NCBI GenBank assembly: GCA_905214615.1
Contig: CAJMMX010000048.1
Coordinates: 1 to 19,682 of the forward strand
DNA length: 19,682 nt
Direction of reading: 5' to 3'
Source: an uncultured bacterium
Lineage (GTDB): Bacteria; Actinomycetota; Coriobacteriia; Coriobacteriales; Coriobacteriaceae
Positions 1 through 9,164 of this stretch are shown one piece after another (the first letter of the stretch is position 1; each line of letters begins with the position of its first letter). The position numbers were made by a program, and so were the translations under genes. The notes beneath the pieces are model-generated. The model saw only the letters and a list, made by a program, of their open reading frames with translations, was not told where the DNA came from and made no database searches.

Positions 1-69
1 CGAACGCGGCCCTCGCGAAGCGCGTGAGCGGGCGGGAAAGGGTAAGCCCCGGGCGGACAATTAAGTGCG

Positions 70-2370
70 CTACTCGGCAGCGGCCTTGAACTTGTTGTAG
101 TTGATCAGGCAGCCGGCCTTGACGATGGCACGCTCCTCTGCCGTCATATCGGCAATGTAAAGCTCAATCTGCTCGACCGCACCATCGGCGCGCACCACGT
201 AGGCGGCGATGTCCTTCAGGTCGCCATCGAGCGCGGCACGGATACCCGGCACAAAGACGTAATCGCCCACCTCAAAGTTGGGCTCGGCCTCCATCTGGAA
301 GGGCACCATGCCCCAGTTCATCACGTTGGAGCGATAGCGCTTGGTGGCGTACTCGTGGACGATGTTGGCCAGGCCGCCAATTACGCGCTGGCAGCTCGCG
401 GCCTGCTCGCGGGCGCTGCCGTCGCCAGGCTTCTTGGCGTAAATCATGGAACCGAACTCGGTCGCCTTGGCATCGGCCGCGACACCCGCGCCGGCCAGCG
501 CCTCAAACACACCGGCAAGCTCGGCATCGAACGCCGCCAGGTCGCCCGCGGACTCGCCGGCAACGCGACGCTTCTCCACAGCGTCGACCTCCTTGGAGCG
601 ACCCACGTAGGCCGGGTCGCGGCGGCTCAGCGTAAACTCAGCCAGGCCCAGCGGGTTGGAGCGGAAGGAGCTCGTCTCGCCCGAGGGAATGAGCTCGTCG
701 GTCGTGGTGACCGGGTCCATGATCTTGGAGCAAACCTTGAGCAGGATGTCGTCGCCGAGCGGCTCCATCGCGGGCCACGGCTTGATGTTGGGGCCTTCGA
801 CCAGCTCGTCGGCAGGCTCCGCCTTGCCAAAGCCCCAGTACACGCGCTTCTTGTACGGCGCGTCGTCAAAGGTGTACTCGCAGGCCTCGTCCCAAGTGTC
901 CTCGGGCAGGTCGGTCGCCGGCGTCAGGACGCCGCCGTTGGCAGCCGTTGCCGCAATGGAGCGGGCGTCCATCAGGGCCACGGCGCTCAGCTGGCCATTA
1001 CCCGGCTTGGAACCCTCGCGGTTGGGGAAGTTGCGCGTGGTGTGACGGATCGAAAGGCCGTTGTTGGCGGGCGTGTCGCCGGCGCCGAAGCACGGGCCGC
1101 AGAATGCCGTGCGCACGATTGCGCCGGCCTCCATGAGGTCGTAGATGTAGCCGCGGCGTGTAAGTTCGAGCGCCACGGGCTGGCTCGTGGGATAGACCGA
1201 CAGCGAGAACTCGCCGCAGCCGGTATTGGCGCCCTTGAGCACGCGGGCAGCCTGGACCACGGAGTCATAGTTGCCGCCCGAGCAGCCGGCGATAACGCCC
1301 TGCTGCACGTGCAGCTTGCCGTCGACGATCTTGTCGAGCAGGCTAAAGTGCGTCTTGCCCTCGCCGATCTTGGCGGCCTCGAGCTCCACCTCGTGCAGGA
1401 TGTCCTCGAGGTTCTCGTTGAGCTCGTCGATCTCAAAGCCGTTGGAAGGATGGAACGGCAGTGCGATCATGGGCTTGATGCTCGACAGGTCGACCTCGAC
1501 GCAACCGTCGTAGTAGGCGACATCGGCGGGCTTGAGCTCGCGATAGTCGTCGCCGCGGCCGTGCATGGTCAAAAACGCGTGCGTGTCCTCGTCGGTGGCC
1601 CAGATGCTCGACAGGCAGGTGGTCTCGGTGGTCATGACGTCAACGCCGTTGCGGTAGTCGGTCGTCATGCTCGCGATGCCCGGGCCCACAAACTCCATGA
1701 CATTGTTCTTGACGTAGCCCTTGGCAAAGACGGCGCGAATGATGGCGAGCGCCACGTCGTGCGGGCCGACGCCGGGGCGCGGGGCGCCCGTGAGGTAGAT
1801 GGCCACGACGCCGGGATAGGCGACATCGTAGGTGTCGCGCAGCAGCTGCTTTGCCAACTCGCCGCCGCCCTCGCCCACGGCTATGGTACCCAGGGCACCA
1901 TAGCGGGTGTGCGAGTCGGAACCCAGGATCATCTTGCCGCAACCGGCGAAGTTCTCGCGCATAAAGGAGTGGATGACGGCGATGTGCGGCGGAACGAAGA
2001 TGCCGCCGTACTTCTTGGCTGCGGAAAGGCCAAAGACGTGGTCGTCCTCATTGATGGTGCCGCCCACGGCGCACAGCGAGTTATGGCAGTTGGTGAGCAC
2101 GTAAGGCAGCGGGAACTGCTCCATGCCCGAAGCGCGCGCCGTCTGGATGATGCCGACAAAGGTGATGTCGTGGCTCGCCATGGCATCGAAGCGAATCTTG
2201 AGTGCCTCGGGGTCGCCCGACGTATTGTGTGCCTGGAGGATCGAATACGCGATGGTGCCGCGCTTGGCATCCTCGGGTGTCTGCGTAATACCGCGCTCGG
2301 CAGCCTCGGCCGCAGGCACAACCTCGCTGCCGCCGCGCAGGTAGATGCCGTCCTCGTACAGCTTGACCAT
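70..2370 (-). CDS. Aconitase-family hydratase (aconitate hydratase / YbhJ-like)
   Basis: The product (766 aa from the chosen start) belongs to the aconitase superfamily, [4Fe-4S] enzymes that isomerise hydroxy-tricarboxylic acids; cytosolic. The three cluster ligands are visible: Cys363 in AGCSGGNYD, and Cys424 and Cys427 in FCGPCFG, with spacing close to mitochondrial aconitase. The substrate-binding motifs GSDSHTRYG and TRNFPNREGS are also present. An in-frame GTG at 2472 would add 34 residues. I prefer ATG at 2370 because a GGGAG ribosome site lies 6 nt upstream and a hairpin at 2386-2402 would otherwise be coding. The length fits the single-chain aconitase/YbhJ group. Family membership is firm. 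Whether the substrate is citrate/isocitrate or another acid cannot be decided, as no TCA or leucine gene is adjacent. It lies downstream of hspR but is separated by a palindromic element, so it is probably a separate transcript. Confidence 0.88.
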   Translation of the reverse strand: MVKLYEDGIYLRGGSEVVPAAEAAERGITQTPEDAKRGTIAYSILQAHNTSGDPEALKIRFDAMASHDITFVGIIQTARASGMEQFPLPYVLTNCHNSLCAVGGTINEDDHVFGLSAAKKYGGIFVPPHIAVIHSFMRENFAGCGKMILGSDSHTRYGALGTIAVGEGGGELAKQLLRDTYDVAYPGVVAIYLTGAPRPGVGPHDVALAIIRAVFAKGYVKNNVMEFVGPGIASMTTDYRNGVDVMTTETTCLSSIWATDEDTHAFLTMHGRGDDYRELKPADVAYYDGCVEVDLSSIKPMIALPFHPSNGFEIDELNENLEDILHEVELEAAKIGEGKTHFSLLDKIVDGKLHVQQGVIAGCSGGNYDSVVQAARVLKGANTGCGEFSLSVYPTSQPVALELTRRGYIYDLMEAGAIVRTAFCGPCFGAGDTPANNGLSIRHTTRNFPNREGSKPGNGQLSAVALMDARSIAATAANGGVLTPATDLPEDTWDEACEYTFDDAPYKKRVYWGFGKAEPADELVEGPNIKPWPAMEPLGDDILLKVCSKIMDPVTTTDELIPSGETSSFRSNPLGLAEFTLSRRDPAYVGRSKEVDAVEKRRVAGESAGDLAAFDAELAGVFEALAGAGVAADAKATEFGSMIYAKKPGDGSAREQAASCQRVIGGLANIVHEYATKRYRSNVMNWGMVPFQMEAEPNFEVGDYVFVPGIRAALDGDLKDIAAYVVRADGAVEQIELYIADMTAEERAIVKAGCLINYNKFKAAAE

Positions 2371-2385
2371 ACTGTCTCCCACTCT

Positions 2386-2402
2386 GCCCAAAAGATTTGG
2401 GC
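2386..2402 (-). promoter_or_regulatory. Leader hairpin upstream of hydratase ribosome site
   Basis: A perfect 7-bp inverted repeat (GCCCAAA / TTTGGGC, 3-nt loop) sits just upstream of the GGGAG ribosome site of the hydratase gene. It may stabilise the mRNA or influence initiation; no function is shown. A possible -10 (TATGCT) lies a little further upstream but has no convincing -35. Confidence 0.4.
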
Positions 2403-2507
2403 GCATAGCATACATTCGTTCAATATCGTGCCATAGAACGGTTGCGAGTGGGTTACGAATCTGCACGTTCACTTTATCTCAGTAAAGCAAAGAACGAGTT
2501 GGGTGCC

Positions 2508-2629
2508 GGGGGCAGACTTAGACGCCGAAATGACGAGAGTGGATAATCTCCCACTTTGAGCCTGCAAACAGGCAAAAAACGGGAGATTATCCACTCTCAT
2601 TCTGCAGGTACTCATTTAAGTCTGTCCCC
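2508..2629. repeat. Nested palindromic intergenic element
   Basis: The element lies between hspR and the hydratase gene. The outer arms are GGGGGCAGACTTA (2508-2520) and TAAGTCTGTCCCC (2617-2629), matching 12 of 13. The inner arms are a perfect 18-bp repeat (2535-2552 and 2581-2598). The centre has a small GCCTG/CAGGC stem (2560-2573) followed by six A on the plus strand. On the minus strand it could end the hspR transcript. The layered symmetry and GGGACAG-type ends look like a REP- or MITE-like repeat; copy number cannot be judged from one window. Confidence 0.6.
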
Positions 2630-2638
2630 AATGAGTGC

Positions 2639-3055
2639 CTACAGGTCGCCGCCCGTGCCCAGCAGTTTGCGCATGACTTGCTCGGGGTTGACCGAGCCGT
2701 CGCGCGGGGCCAGGGCGGTGATCTTCTTCTGCATCTTGTACTCGTGCAGCTCGTCCTCGAGCTGGCGCACGCGTGCGCGGAGTTTTTCGTTCTCGCGCTC
2801 GCGCTCCTCGGCACGCTCCTTCATATCGAGGATGCGCACCACGCCGGCAAGGTTGATGCCCTCGTCAGTCAGCTGGTTGATGAGCTCCAGGCGCTCGATA
2901 TCGGCACGCGAATACAGACGCGTGTTGCCGCCCGAGCGCTGGGGGTTCACCAGGCCCTTGGACTCGTAGACGCGCAGAGTCTGCGGATGCATGCCGGTCA
3001 ACTCGGCCGCCACGCTGATCATGTACAGCGGTTTATTCCTATTGTCCTCGGCCAT
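2639..3055 (-). CDS. hspR: MerR-family heat-shock repressor HspR
   Basis: 138 aa. The N-terminal MerR-type winged helix-turn-helix (about residues 9-75) contains YMISVAAELTGMHPQTLRVYE and the RSGGNTRLYS wing. A charged coiled coil (about 78-112) follows, and the C-terminus is short. In actinobacteria HspR represses the dnaK operon together with DnaK as co-repressor, binding HAIR inverted repeats. Its position as last gene of dnaK-grpE-dnaJ-hspR is the classic arrangement and implies autoregulation. It starts 72 nt after dnaJ, with a GAAAGGGG ribosome site. HspR rather than another MerR protein is supported by both sequence and context. Confidence 0.93.
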   Translation of the reverse strand: MAEDNRNKPLYMISVAAELTGMHPQTLRVYESKGLVNPQRSGGNTRLYSRADIERLELINQLTDEGINLAGVVRILDMKERAEERERENEKLRARVRQLEDELHEYKMQKKITALAPRDGSVNPEQVMRKLLGTGGDL

Positions 3056-3127
3056 GCTACCTGACCCCTTTCCGTCTCGTTATCGTCCATCATAAGCCCG
3101 CGGGCGCGGGTGTGCGCCACGACCGCC

Positions 3128-4093
3128 CTAGTACGTCGCCTTGTAACGGTTGACCTTCTCGCGATAATCGCGCGTGTCGACCTCGCGCAGCTTGGTCATG
3201 GCATCGCGCTCGTCATCGGATAGGTTCGTGGGGACCTGCACCTTGATCTCGACGAGCAGCGCGCCCGTACGGCCACGGTGCTTAACGTCGGGCGCCCCCA
3301 TTTCCTTAAAGCGGAACTTCTTGCCCGTCTGGGTACCCGCGGGCACCTTCAGACGAACCGTCGCACCGCCGGGCGTCGGCACGTCCACCGTGCAGCCGAG
3401 CGCCGCCTCGTAGACCGAGACCGGTACCTCCATGGTCACGTCGGCACCTTTACGCTTAAACAGCGGGTGCTCCTCCACATGCGTGGTCACGACCAGGTCG
3501 CCGCGCTCGCCACCCGCAACGCCATACTCGCCGCGACGCTTGTAGCGTAGTTTGCCGCCGTCGACCGCACCTGCGGGAACCGAGACCGTAATGGTTTGCT
3601 GCTCGCCCGTCGAGGGAATGCGATAGGTGACCTTGTGCGTCACGCCGCGAAACGCGTCCTCGGCCGTCACGTCGACAGTCAGCGACAGGTCGCCGCCCTT
3701 GCGAGCACGGCTGCGACCCGCACCGGCACCGGCATTACCCGCAGCCCCGGCAAAGCCCGAGCCCCAATCGCTGCCCCAAGCGCCGTTGCCGCTAAAGATG
3801 CTGTCGAAGATATCGCCCCAGCCGCTGGCGCCCGCGCCGGCACCGTAGCCGCCGCCATACGCGCCGCCCGCGCCCGGCATGCCGCCGAACATGAGCATCT
3901 GGTCGTACTCTTTGCGCTTCTTCTCGTCCGAAAGCGTCTCGTAAGCCTCGCTAATCTCCTTGAACTTGGCCTCGTCGCCGCCGGCATCGGGGTGGTATTT
4001 TTGCGCGAGCTTGCGAAACGCGCTCTTGATCTCTTTGTCGGAGGCGCTCTTGGATACGCCCAGGATGTCATAGAAGGTTTTGCCTGCAGCCAT
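3128..4093 (-). CDS. dnaJ: DnaJ-type co-chaperone lacking the zinc-finger domain
   Basis: 321 aa, cytosolic Hsp40 that delivers substrates to DnaK and stimulates its ATPase. The J domain (residues about 6-65) has the HPD triad at 34-36. A Gly/Ala-rich linker (about 69-132) with GGYGAGAGASGWGDIFDSIF follows, then the two beta-rich C-terminal substrate domains. The four CxxCxGxG repeats of class I DnaJ are absent, so this is a class II (CbpA-like) protein although it occupies the dnaJ slot of the operon. The ribosome site is AGGAGAGGAG. It lies 107 nt downstream of grpE, with a strong hairpin in between. A class I DnaJ may be encoded elsewhere; that is not visible here. Confidence 0.93.
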   Translation of the reverse strand: MAAGKTFYDILGVSKSASDKEIKSAFRKLAQKYHPDAGGDEAKFKEISEAYETLSDEKKRKEYDQMLMFGGMPGAGGAYGGGYGAGAGASGWGDIFDSIFSGNGAWGSDWGSGFAGAAGNAGAGAGRSRARKGGDLSLTVDVTAEDAFRGVTHKVTYRIPSTGEQQTITVSVPAGAVDGGKLRYKRRGEYGVAGGERGDLVVTTHVEEHPLFKRKGADVTMEVPVSVYEAALGCTVDVPTPGGATVRLKVPAGTQTGKKFRFKEMGAPDVKHRGRTGALLVEIKVQVPTNLSDDERDAMTKLREVDTRDYREKVNRYKATY

Positions 4094-4165
4094 CGTAGCT
4101 CCTCTCCTGTTTCATCCACCGCTCAACGGGCGGCGGCTCATACTGTCATATGGCACTAGGCCAGA

Positions 4166-4195
4166 AAGGGCCCCGGGTGTTGCCCCGGGGCCCTT
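4166..4195 (-). terminator. Intercistronic hairpin between grpE and dnaJ
   Basis: A perfect 12-bp GC-rich inverted repeat (AAGGGCCCCGGG, 6-nt loop) begins 5 nt after the grpE stop. On the minus strand it is followed by only a short T stretch (TTTCT), so it could be a leaky terminator, an attenuator or an mRNA 3'-end stabiliser that lowers dnaJ-hspR expression relative to dnaK-grpE. Confidence 0.55.
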
Positions 4196-4200
4196 CTCAA

Positions 4201-5043
4201 TTACTCCTCGGTGCTCTCAGCCGTATCGGCCGCAGCATCCTCGGGCGCCGCTTCGGGCTCCGGTGCGGGGCGCTTCTCGCCACCGTAGGTCACCGTCACC
4301 ATCGCGGAGCGCAGGATGCGGTCCGCCATGCGGTAGCCCTTCTGGTACACGTCGTTGACGGTCTCGTCGTACTGCGATGCGTCCTCGACACGCCCCACGG
4401 CCTGGTGCTCGAGCGGATCGAACGCCTCGCCCTTGGGGTCGATGGGCTCAACGCCCTCGTGCGCAAACACATCGAGCAGCTTGGCATGCACCGCATCAAC
4501 GCCATCGACGAACTGCTTAAAGTCGTCGGAAAGCTCCTGGCTACGGGCATGGTCGATTGCACGCTCGATATCGTCAACCACCGGCAACAGCGCGGTGACA
4601 AGCTTCTCGGTCGCGCGCTCGCGCTCGGCGATACGCTCGCTGGCGGTGCGGCGACGGAAGTTCTCCCAGTCGGCCTGCAGACGGGCGGTACGCTCGGTGG
4701 CGTCCTTTGCCTTGTCCTCGGCGGCCTTCTGAGCCTCTGCCGCAGCATCGAGCTCGCTGCGTACGTCGGCAAGTTCCTTTTGGGCCTGCTCGAACTTGAG
4801 CTTAAAGTCGTTGTCGGCGGCTTCCTCACCGGCGCGGATAGCGGCTTCCACCATCTCGTCCTCGGTCATCGTCGCCTCCTTGTTGGAATCCTCTACCTGG
4901 TTCTCGGCAGCCTCGGCGGCCTCGGCCTCGTTGGCCTCGGTATCGTCGACGGCCTCTACGGGAATCTTCACGTCCTTCTCCTCAGAGTCAACGGGGGCGG
5001 CGCCAGCGGCGGCCGCCTCCGTGCGAGCTTTACGGGCGGACAT
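4201..5043 (-). CDS. grpE: Nucleotide exchange factor GrpE
   Basis: 280 aa. GrpE releases ADP from DnaK and acts as a dimer in the cytosol. The core is recognisable: a long coiled coil (about residues 75-140), DWENFRRRTASER, LLPVVDDIERAIDHA, then the beta domain with FDPLEHQAV and VYQKGYRMADRILRSAMVTV. It is longer than the usual 180-210 aa because of an acidic, Ala/Glu-rich N-terminal extension (about 1-75) and a Pro/Glu/Ala tail (about 255-280), both probably disordered. It starts 2 nt after the dnaK stop, so the two are co-transcribed and probably translationally coupled. Confidence 0.96.
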   Translation of the reverse strand: MSARKARTEAAAAGAAPVDSEEKDVKIPVEAVDDTEANEAEAAEAAENQVEDSNKEATMTEDEMVEAAIRAGEEAADNDFKLKFEQAQKELADVRSELDAAAEAQKAAEDKAKDATERTARLQADWENFRRRTASERIAERERATEKLVTALLPVVDDIERAIDHARSQELSDDFKQFVDGVDAVHAKLLDVFAHEGVEPIDPKGEAFDPLEHQAVGRVEDASQYDETVNDVYQKGYRMADRILRSAMVTVTYGGEKRPAPEPEAAPEDAAADTAESTEE

Positions 5044-5045
5044 GA

Positions 5046-6938
<1,893 letters not shown>

Positions 6939-7047
6939 TAGAAATTCCCTCTCTCTTTTGCGTTCGCGCCGCCTCGACGATCTGTCGCGCGGTGCTTCGG
7001 CTTGTCTTTCAGGATGTAGTGTATCCCCTTATGGGCCGGAATATACA

Positions 7048-7074
7048 AAATCTAAGTCAATTCATATAAGATTT
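7048..7074 (-). promoter_or_regulatory. Weak HAIR-like inverted repeat upstream of dnaK
   Basis: Arms AAATCTAAGT and TATAAGATTT match at 7 of 10 positions around a 7-nt spacer, the spacer length of actinobacterial HAIR sites (CTTGAGT-N7-ACTCAAG). On the minus strand the right half begins ACT, as in HAIR, but the rest diverges. A TTGACT hexamer overlaps it. It is a candidate HspR site only. Confidence 0.25.
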
Positions 7075-7392
7075 CTTATCTCCGAGAGTTTAGGTTCGCA
7101 AAATCGCAGGCAGAAGCGCTATTTGAGTTCTCGGCAGATCTATTGAGATCTATGTAGAGATGGCTGAGGTTTGGGCTTGGGAGCGCACATGGCGGCCCCG
7201 GGCTTCCCTGGGGAAAGTTCGACCCGTTTTTCGGCCAAATAATGGGATGCGGTTTCCGCAAGCACACTCAATCGCCCTTTATTTCAAGTCACCTGTAGCT
7301 AACATTTGCGCAGCTCAACGGCCTCACCTGCATGTTTTTTAGTAAGCCGTGGCATACTCGGCGAACGGTATGAAGATGCCGGTCAGAGGGTA

Positions 7393-7420
7393 TTGCAAAC
7401 GGTCGCTCCCGTGGTATGTT
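7393..7420 (+). promoter_or_regulatory. Likely ferredoxin promoter
   Basis: TTGCAA (7393-7398) and TATGTT (7415-7420) are spaced by 16 nt. Each matches the housekeeping sigma consensus at 4 of 6 positions. This would give a leader of about 55 nt containing a hairpin. Confidence 0.45.
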
Positions 7421-7434
7421 TTTGCCCGAATCAA

Positions 7435-7462
7435 ACCGACGCGCATCGCCTGTAGCGTCGGT
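7435..7462 (+). promoter_or_regulatory. Leader hairpin of ferredoxin mRNA
   Basis: A perfect 8-bp inverted repeat (ACCGACGC / GCGTCGGT, 12-nt loop) lies a few nucleotides before the AGAGAGGAAA ribosome site of the ferredoxin gene. It may protect a short, abundant transcript; the role is inferred. Confidence 0.45.
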
Positions 7463-7481
7463 CAACAGAGAGGAAACTACC

Positions 7482-7667
7482 ATGGCTCATCCCGTAATTG
7501 ATGCCGACGAGTGCATCGCTTGTGGCGTTTGCGTCGACTCCTGCCCCGCTGGCGTTCTGGAGCTCCAGGACGTCGCTACCGTCGCCGACGAGGACTCCTG
7601 CGTCGCCTGTGGCGCTTGCCAGGACGCTTGCCCCGCTGGCGCGATCACCGAGATCGTCGAGGAGTAA
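7482..7667 (+). CDS. 2[4Fe-4S] ferredoxin
   Basis: 61 aa, clostridial-type low-potential electron carrier in the cytosol. Two cluster motifs are complete: Cys11, 14, 17, 21 followed by Pro, and Cys40, 43, 46, 50 followed by Pro. The protein is acidic, as usual. ATG at 7482 is chosen because AGAGAGGAAA precedes it and the motif spacing from residue 1 is normal; an upstream in-frame ATG (7416) would run through the leader hairpin. It is monocistronic, with its own promoter and a hairpin terminator 40 nt after the stop. It would serve anaerobic oxidoreductases such as pyruvate:ferredoxin oxidoreductase or hydrogenase; the partner is not visible. Confidence 0.96.
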   Translation: MAHPVIDADECIACGVCVDSCPAGVLELQDVATVADEDSCVACGACQDACPAGAITEIVEE

Positions 7668-7708
7668 CAACTCCCCCACTTGCACACTCAAAAGTACACC
7701 GTGCACAA

Positions 7709-7746
7709 AAAAGGAGGCTTCCGCATCGCCGCGGAGGCCTCCTTTT
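7709..7746. terminator. Bidirectional terminator between ferredoxin and niaR
   Basis: The inverted repeat has 16-bp arms (7709-7724 and 7731-7746, 15 of 16 paired) with a 6-nt loop. It ends in TTTT on the plus strand and in TTTTTT on the minus strand, so it can end both the ferredoxin and the convergent nad operon transcripts. Confidence 0.88.
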
Positions 7747-7755
7747 GCATGTGTT

Positions 7756-8301
7756 CTAGGACAAATCATCCTCGTAGGGCATTAAATCGGCAAGGTAGCC
7801 CTTCTCCTTGAGCATGGCCTCGATCTCGTCGAGGGTTTGCTCATCCTCTGCCGCAATGCGATGGAAGTGATAGCCGCTCGTCACCGTTAGCAGCGGAAAG
7901 CTCTTGCCGCTCTCGATATCGCGCAGATAGCGCTCGACATCACGGCGGTTGCGGATGTCCAGGTCGGCCGTGATCTTGCCGTACACACGATGGTTGACGA
8001 TCACGTTGAGCACGGCGCCACCGGCGTCGACGATACTCGTGAGCTCATCGCCTGCCTGCTCCACGCTGTGGCGAACCTTGACCAAGCGCGTGGGCACGGC
8101 GGGGCTGCTGGGGGCCTCCTGCAGCACGTAGCCGCGGTTGGTCGCCACGATATCGTGCCCATCGGCACGCAACAGGGCAATATCCTGAACCACGACCTGA
8201 CGGCTCACGCCAACCTCGCGGGCAAGTGCGCTGCCCGAAACGGGCTCCTTGGCTCCTTCGAGCACGCCCATGATGGCACGGCGACGCTCGCGGGCGTTCA
8301 T
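7756..8301 (-). CDS. niaR: NAD biosynthesis transcriptional repressor NiaR (3H domain)
   Basis: 181 aa. The N-terminal HTH_11-type winged helix (about residues 5-60: GSALAREVGVSRQVVVQDIALLRADG) is followed by a 3H domain (about 75-175) with conserved histidines in VRHSVEQAG, VNHRVYGKI and GYHFHRI. In Firmicutes and Thermotogae, NiaR (YrxA) uses nicotinate as co-repressor and controls nad and niacin transport genes. Here it is last in nadA-nadB-nadC-niaR, and its ATG overlaps the nadC stop (TAATG), which implies tight coupling and autoregulation. The candidate operator is the palindrome at 11664-11707. Confidence 0.93.
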   Translation of the reverse strand: MNARERRRAIMGVLEGAKEPVSGSALAREVGVSRQVVVQDIALLRADGHDIVATNRGYVLQEAPSSPAVPTRLVKVRHSVEQAGDELTSIVDAGGAVLNVIVNHRVYGKITADLDIRNRRDVERYLRDIESGKSFPLLTVTSGYHFHRIAAEDEQTLDEIEAMLKEKGYLADLMPYEDDLS

Positions 8302-9161
8302 TATTTACCGTCCAGCAGACGCAGGTGCTTAAGCGAGAGGTCGAGGATCGGCGCAGAGTGCGTCAGGGCGCCCGAGCTAATATAGTCGACACCCAGATCG
8401 GCCAGGGCGCGAATGTTGCTGGCGTCCACGTTGCCCGAGCACTCGGTCTTGGCGCGACCGGCGATAAGCTCGATGGCGGCGGCCATGTCGTCATGGGTCA
8501 TGTTGTCGAGCATGATAATGTCGGCACCGGCCTCCACGGCTTCGCGCACCATGTCCAGGTTCTCGCACTCGATCTCGACCGTCGTGGTAAACGACGCATG
8601 GGCGCGCGCCATCTCGATCGCGCGCGTCACGCCACCGGCGGCATCGATATGGTTGTCCTTGAGCATGACGGCCGTCGACAGGTTGTAGCGGTGGTTGCTG
8701 CCGCCGCCAATCTCAACCGCCGCCTTCTCAAACACGCGCATGCCCGGCGTGGTCTTGCGCGTGTCGACGAGCACGGTCTTGGTTCCCTCGAGCGCCGCGG
8801 CCATGCTGTGCGTGTAGGTAGCGATGCCGCTCATGCGCTGCAGGTAGTTGAGCGCCACGCGCTCACCCGAAAGCAGCACGCGCGCATCGCCGCGCACCTG
8901 ACCCACATGGTCGCCGGCGTGCACCTCGTCGCCATCGGCAACGTCGAGCAGCACCGAGCTCTGCGAATCCAGCAGCTCAAAGGTACGGGCAAACACATCC
9001 AAGCCGGCGATGATGCCGTCGGCCTTGGCGATAAGCTCCACCGTGGCGGGACGCGCCGTGGGGCACACGCTCGCCGTGCTCACGTCCTCAAACGTAATGT
9101 CCTCGCGCAGAGCCTGCAAAATCAGATCATCGACGACGAGCTTCATGGTAATGGGATTCAT
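8301..9161 (-). CDS. nadC: Nicotinate-nucleotide pyrophosphorylase (carboxylating)
   Basis: 286 aa. It converts quinolinate and PRPP to nicotinate mononucleotide, CO2 and pyrophosphate, the third step of de novo NAD synthesis. The family motifs are visible: LNYLQRMSGIATYTHSM, VDTRKTTPGMRVFEKAAVEIGGG, NHRYNLSTAVMLKDNHI, EIECENLDMVREAVEAG, IIMLDNM and YISSGALTHSAP. It has an N-terminal alpha/beta sandwich and a C-terminal barrel, at normal length. The first ATG is supported by GAGGAG 7 nt upstream; a second Met at codon 6 is less likely. It starts 3 nt after the nadB stop. Confidence 0.97.
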   Translation of the reverse strand: MNPITMKLVVDDLILQALREDITFEDVSTASVCPTARPATVELIAKADGIIAGLDVFARTFELLDSQSSVLLDVADGDEVHAGDHVGQVRGDARVLLSGERVALNYLQRMSGIATYTHSMAAALEGTKTVLVDTRKTTPGMRVFEKAAVEIGGGSNHRYNLSTAVMLKDNHIDAAGGVTRAIEMARAHASFTTTVEIECENLDMVREAVEAGADIIMLDNMTHDDMAAAIELIAGRAKTECSGNVDASNIRALADLGVDYISSGALTHSAPILDLSLKHLRLLDGK

Positions 9162-9164
9162 GGT

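Larger units (their letters stand above)
6939..7481. other. Divergent intergenic region between dnaK and ferredoxin
   Basis: 543 bp with no convincing gene. It is more AT-rich near dnaK (7020-7160). It contains an imperfect inverted repeat (7048-7074), a short tandem direct repeat with a 10-nt period (AGATCTATTG/AGATCTATGT, 7136-7155), a likely ferredoxin promoter (7393-7420) and a leader hairpin (7435-7462). A dnaK promoter must lie here; TTGACT and TATATT motifs occur on the minus strand near 7038-7062, but their spacing is not standard. Confidence 0.6.

Noticed and set aside
1..69. Gene or terminator at the left edge
   Set aside because: Only 69 bp downstream of the hydratase stop; no clear stem-loop or ORF.
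355..2436. 693-aa ORF on the plus strand
   Set aside because: Antisense shadow of the aconitase-family gene; composition is GC-frame noise and no family motif or ribosome site is present.
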